This document shows, piece by piece, positions 59,655 through 64,000 of a stretch of DNA of 64,000 nucleotides. The notes below the pieces were generated by a model that saw nothing but the letters and a program-made list of their open reading frames with translations, was not told the DNA's origin and made no database searches. Positions within the stretch are counted from its first letter, which is position 1. The number at the start of each line of letters is the position of its first letter. This stretch comes from Aphelocoma coerulescens. Taxonomy: Eukaryota > Chordata > Aves > Passeriformes > Corvidae. The stretch spans positions 1,411,001-1,475,000 of the forward strand of contig NW_027183960.1 of assembly GCF_041296385.1 (NCBI RefSeq), read 5' to 3'. A program made the translations under genes and the position numbers.

Positions 59655-60858
59655 ATGTCTACTATAGGGTAGCAGACATCTGAACATTTAGACTATTGGC
59701 TTTCCAGGCTCACACTATTCAAACCGGAAAGTGAAACTACTCTAAAAGCTAGAGGCAATTGCAAGAAATGTTTCTGCTCGTACCACGACTGCCGACCATG
59801 CATCATTCTTACCTTGCACCTGTCCAAAGGCCTTCCTCCGTCTGCGCTCTGGCAACTCTCACCCAAGCTCGGGCAGGGATGGAGGCTCTTGCCACAAGTA
59901 GCCCAAGCCTGGAGATATTCCTCATCCTGATCTTCCACTGCTGACATCTAGGAATTCCCTGGAGCTGCAAACACCTGCCTTTGCTGCTCGAGGATCTTCT
60001 CTAGCACCATGCCAAATGCCTTCTCCTATGGCAGTGCTGCAGCATCCTGCGAGCCATGGACTGGAACTGGCACCTTCAGCATAGTTGCTCCTGGGAAACA
60101 TCCTTCAGCCATTCCCTTACTGCAATGAGCTGGACTCCTACTCCTTTGCAAGGCTCTTCCTGGATAGGTGCATCCTCAGCAATGAGACGGTTCTGCTGAG
60201 AGCCGCGGCTCTGAGGGAGCAGCCAGTCCTGTCAAAAGGCCTTCCTCCGTCTCCACTCCTGCAGCTCCCACGGAGGCACTGGGAGCCTTGGACACGCTTG
60301 CCACAAGTAGCCCAAGCGTGGACATGTTCCTCATCCTGCTCCGCCACTGCTGACATCAGGGAATTCCCTGGAGCTCCCAACATGTGCCTTTCCTGCTCGA
60401 GGATCGTGTCTGGCAGCTCTCTGAGCCTCTTACATTTTGGAAGCGCAACAGCATCCTAGGAGTCCTATACTGGCAACTGGCAGCTCCAGGACACTTGCTG
60501 CTCCTAGGATGCTTTTCTCTGGGAAAATCTTCTTGCACACAACCTTGCTGCAGATTTTACTTCTAGGCCTTTCGTGGCCATCTGCATCCACGGCCACAAG
60601 CAGCTTCTGATGATCGACATGGCTCTGGGAGAGCAGGGACTCCTGTCTGTGGACAAAGAAAACAAAGACAACTTGTAAGAAGAAAACCTGGAGCTTCTAG
60701 TTAGAAGAGAAAGGACTATTCAATCAAGGCAGAGCCAAGGGAGGAAACTTTCTAAAATGGAACAAGCAGCAGAAGCACAGCAGTATTGCAGAAGAAATTC
60801 CCCTCCCAGCACTTGGCTTAAGGAAAACGCCTGATGTTTCTGTGAGAGACATGAGTTC
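59655..60858 (+). repeat. Long monomer 57, 1204 bp, subtype D
   Basis: Partner of 3662 and 22482, with private GTGGACATGTTCC near 60318. Confidence 0.97.
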
Positions 60859-62061
60859 ATGTCTACTATTGGGTACCAGACATCTGAACATTTAGACTAT
60901 TGGCTTTCCAGGCTCACGCTATTCAAACCGGAAAGTGAAACTACTCTAACAGTAAGGATGATTGCAAGAAATGTTTCTGTTTACACCACGACTGCCGACC
61001 ATGCATCATTCTTACCTTGCACCTGTCCAAAGGCCTTCCTCCGTCTGCGCTCTGGCAACTCTCACCCAGGCAAGGGCAGGGATAGAGGCTCTTGCCACAA
61101 GTAGCCCAAGCATGGACATCTTCCTCATCCTGCTACTCCACTGCTGACGTCAGGGTATTCCCTGGAGCTGCAAACACCTGCCTTTGCGGCTCGAGGACCT
61201 TCTCTAGCACCATGCCAAACCCCTTCTCCTATGGCAGTGCTGCAGCATCCTGCGAGCCATGGACTGGAACTGGCACCTTCAGCATAGTTGCTCCTGGGAA
61301 ACATCATTCAGCCATTCCCTTACTGCAATGCGCTGGACTCCTACTCCTTTGCAAGGCTCTTCCTGGACAGGTGCATCCTCAGCAATGAGACGGTTCTGCT
61401 GAGAGCCATGGCTCTGAGGGAGGAGCCAGTCCTGCCCAAAGGCCTTCCTCTGACTCCACTCCTGCAGCTCTCACGGAGGCACTGGGAGCCTTGGACACTC
61501 TTGCCACAAGTAGCCCAAGCGTGGACATCTTCCTCATCCTGCTCCTCCACTGCTGACGTCAGGGAATTCCCTGGAGCTCCTAAAATCTGCCTTTCCTGCT
61601 GGAGGATCGTGTCTGGCAGCTCTCTGATCCTCTTCGCCTTTGGCAGCGCCACAGCATCCTGAGAGTCATATACTGGAAACTGGCAGCTACATGACACTTG
61701 CCGCTCCTAGGATGCTTTTCTCTGGGAAAATCTTCTTGGACACGACATTGCTCCAGTTTTTACTTCTAGGCTTTTCGTGGCCATCTGCATTCTCAGCCAC
61801 AAGCAGGTTCTGATGATCGACATGGCTCTGGGAGAGCAGGGACTCCTGTCTGTGGACAAAGAAAACAAAGACAACTTGTAAGAAGAAAACCTGGAGCTTC
61901 TAGTTAGAAGAGAAAGGACTATTCAAACAAGGCAGGGCCAAGGGAGGAAACTATCTAAAATGAAACAAGCAGCAGAAGCACAGTAGTTTTGCAGAAGAAA
62001 TTCCCTTCCCAGCACTTGGCTTAAGGAAAAAACCTCATGTTTCTATGAGAGACTTGAGTTC
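60859..62061 (+). repeat. Long monomer 58, 1203 bp, subtype E
   Basis: Partner of 4866 and 23686. AAAATGAAACAAGC near 61958 is private within the subtype. Confidence 0.97.
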
Positions 62062-63264
62062 ATGTCTACTACTGGGTACCAGACATCTGAACATTTAGAC
62101 TATTGGCTTTCCAGGCTCACGCTATTCAAACCGGAAAGTGAAACTATTCTAACAGAAGGGATGATTGCAAGAAATGTTTCTGTTTACACCACGACTGCCG
62201 ACCATCCATCATTCTTACCTTGCACCTGTCCAAAGGCCTTCCTCCATCTGCGCTCCGGCAACTCTCACCCAGGCAAGGGCAGGGATGGAGGCTCTTGCCA
62301 CAAGTAGCCCAAGCGTGGACATCTTCCTCATCCTGCTACTCCACTGCTGACGTCAGGGTATTCCCTGGAGCTGCAAACACCTGCCTTTGCTGCTCGAGGA
62401 CCTTCTCTAGCACCATGCAAAACCCCTTCTCCTATGGCAGTGCTGCAGCATCCTGCGAGCCACGGACTGGAACTGGCACCTCCAGCAAAGTTACTCCTGG
62501 GAAACATCCCTCAGCCATTCCCTTACTGCAATGAGCTGGACTCCTACTCCTCTGCAATGCTCTTCCTGGACAGGTGCATCCTCAGCAATGAGACGGTTCT
62601 GCTGAGAGCCACGGCTCTGAGGGAGCAGCCAGTCCTGCCCAATGGTTGTCCTCCGTCACCACTCCTGCAGCTCCCACGGAGGCACTGGGAGCCTTGGACA
62701 CTCTTGCCACAAGTAGCCCAAGCGTGGACATCTTCCTCATCCTGCTCCTCCACTGCTGACGGCAGGGAATTCCCTGGCGCTCCCAACATCTGCCTTTCCT
62801 GCTCGAGGATCGTGTCTGGCAGCTCTCTGAGCCTCTTTGCCTTTGGCAGCGCCACAGCATCCTAGGAGTCATATACTGGCAACTGGCACCTCCAGGACAC
62901 TTGCTGCTCCTAGGATGCTTTCCTCTGGGAAAATCTTCTTGCACACGTCCTTGCTCCAGTTTTTACTCCTAGGCCTTTCGTGGCCATCTGCATTCTCAGC
63001 CACAAGCAGCTTCTGATGATCGACATGGCTCTGGGAGAGCAGGGACTCCTGTCTGTGGACAAAGAAAACAAAGACAACTTGTAAGAAGAAAACCTGGAGC
63101 TTCTAGTTAGAAAAAAAAGGACTATTCAATCAAGGCAGGGCCAAGGGAGGAAACTTTCTAAAATGGAACAAGCAGCAGAAGCACAGTAGTTTTGCAGAAG
63201 AAATTCCCCTCCCAGCACTTGGCTTAAGGAAAAAGCCTGATGTTTCTATGAGAGACTTGAGTTC
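62062..63264 (+). repeat. Long monomer 59, 1203 bp, subtype F
   Basis: Partner of 6069 and 24889, ending with AAAGCCTGATG as 24889 does. Confidence 0.97.
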
Positions 63265-64000
63265 ATGTCTACTATTGGATAGCAGACATCTGAACATTTA
63301 GACTACTGGCTTTCCAGGCTCACGCAATTCAAACCGGAATGTCAAACTATTTCAAAAGCTAGAGATGCTTGGAAGAAATGTTTCTGTACTCACCACAACT
63401 GGGGACCATGCATCATTCTTACCTTGCACCTGTCCAAAGGCCTTCCTCCGTCTCCAGTCCTGCCGCTCTCACGGAGGCACTGGGAGCCTCGGACACTCTT
63501 GCCACAAGTAGCCCAAGCGGGGACATCTTCCTCATCCTGCTCCTCCACTGCTGACGTCAGGGAATTCCCTGGAGCTCCCAACATCTGCCTTTCCAGCTGG
63601 AGGATCATGTCTGGCAGCTCTCTGAGCCTCTTCAACTTTGGCAGCGCCACAGCATCCTAGGAGTCATATACTGGCAACTGGCACCTCCAGGACACTTGCT
63701 GCTCCTAGGATGCTTTTCTCTAGTAAAATCTTCTTGCATACAACCTTGCTCCAGTTTTTACTTCTAGGCCATTCGTGGCCATCTGCATTCTCAGCCACAA
63801 GCAGGTTCTGATGATCAACAGGGCTCTTGGAGAGCAGGGACTCCTGTCTGTGGACAAAGAAAACAAAGACAACTTGTAAGATTAAAACCTGGAGCTTCTA
63901 GTTAGAAGAGAAAGGACTATTCAATCAAGGCAGGGCCAAGGGAGGAAACTTTCTAAAATGGAACAAGCAGCAGAAGCACAGTAGATTTGCAGAAGAAATT
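63265..64000 (+). repeat. Short monomer 60, truncated by the window (736 of 795 bp)
   Basis: Partner of 26092-26886 (AGCGGGGACATC, CTTCAACTTTGGC, GCTCTTGGAGAGC). Two private changes in TCTAGTAAAATC near 63719. Confidence 0.95.

Larger units (their letters stand above)
1..64000 (+). repeat. Macrosatellite array of 1.2-kb and 0.8-kb monomers
   Basis: Every part of the window belongs to the same repeat family. The anchor ATGTCTACT recurs at 461, 1664, 2867, 3662, 4866, 6069, 7272, 8067 and onward to 63265, with spacings only of about 1200-1204 or exactly 795 bp. All units are in the same orientation. Monomers of the same subtype differ at few positions, and some blocks separated by more than 18 kb are almost identical, which implies recent homogenisation. 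No foreign insertion interrupts the array and neither end of it is in the window, so the true size is larger than 64 kb. I do not recognise the family from memory. It could be a centromeric, pericentromeric, subtelomeric or sex-chromosome satellite, or a multicopy decayed-exon cluster; the sequence alone does not decide. Confidence 0.98.
56454..64000 (+). repeat. Seven-monomer higher-order repeat, copy 3, cut by the window edge
   Basis: Monomer starts 56454, 57657, 58860, 59655, 60859, 62062 and 63265 reproduce copy 1 at an offset of 55993. The last short monomer is truncated at 736 of 795 bp. Private differences include ATATTTGG near 56483 (shared with 52079), TGAAACAAG near 61961 and a TAGTAAAATC change near 63721. 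The final monomer matches 26092-26886 rather than 7272-8066. Confidence 0.92.

Noticed and set aside
461..64000. CRISPR array or bacterial repeat region
   Set aside because: The repeats are about 800-1200 bp without unique spacers, there are no cas-like frames, and no protein-coding density as in a prokaryote.

Overview
The whole 64-kb window is one uninterrupted head-to-tail tandem array (macrosatellite type) with no unique sequence. I count 59 complete monomers, a partial long-class monomer at the left edge (1-460) and a truncated short one at the right edge (63265-64000). Phasing every unit on the same ATGTCTACT anchor gives two size classes: a long monomer (L, 39 copies; 1203 or 1204 bp, with 1200, 1201 and 1202 bp variants) and a short monomer (S, 20 complete copies plus the truncated one; every complete copy is 795 bp). 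All lie in the same orientation. No open frame exceeds 159 codons. The frames that exist overlap on both strands and recur only because the monomers are near-identical, so I call no protein-coding gene. I found no RNA gene, transposon, CRISPR array or bacterial-type operon. The sequence type (large homogenised satellite, higher-order repeats, GT-AG splice-like signals) points to a eukaryotic, most likely vertebrate, nuclear genome. I cannot name the species or chromosome. || Monomer anatomy: an L monomer holds an internal imperfect tandem duplication, copy 1 (409 bp) then copy 2 (about 414 bp), delimited by CCTGTC at each edge. An S monomer holds only a copy-2-like element. 1204 minus 795 is exactly 409, so S looks like L minus copy 1. 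Read on the minus strand, each monomer has a good splice-acceptor-like tract, an exon-like body (834 nt in a 1203-bp L, 425 nt in S) and a consensus-like donor, so the array resembles a long run of decayed, repeated exons. The body keeps traces of an old reading frame, now broken by frameshifts and stops. || Layout: (1) 1-26886 is L-rich and contains a seven-monomer higher-order repeat L-L-S-L-L-L-S of 7606 bp at 461-8066 and again at 19281-26886. Between them are an L-S pair, a run of five L, one S and two near-identical L. (2) 26887-50844 alternates L and S strictly. Its core is a four-monomer, 3993-bp higher-order repeat present three times (28883-40861), with a fourth copy (40862-44854) whose last monomer is swapped. 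(3) 50845-64000 returns to the first pattern, ending with a third copy of the seven-monomer repeat from 56454, cut by the window edge. Mosaic monomers at domain edges (26887, 44855, 46852, 53252) record exchange or gene conversion. || Regulatory-looking motifs are multiplied across the array: an ISRE-type GAAAGTGAAACT in the L monomers, a kappaB-type palindrome GGGAATTCCC in copy 2 and in S, and roughly forty intact TGACGTCA CRE octamers. The motifs are seen directly; any function is untested. In the entries, letters A, B, D, E, F, H, H', J and K name long subtypes and Sa, Sb, Sc the main short subtypes, defined by shared variants.
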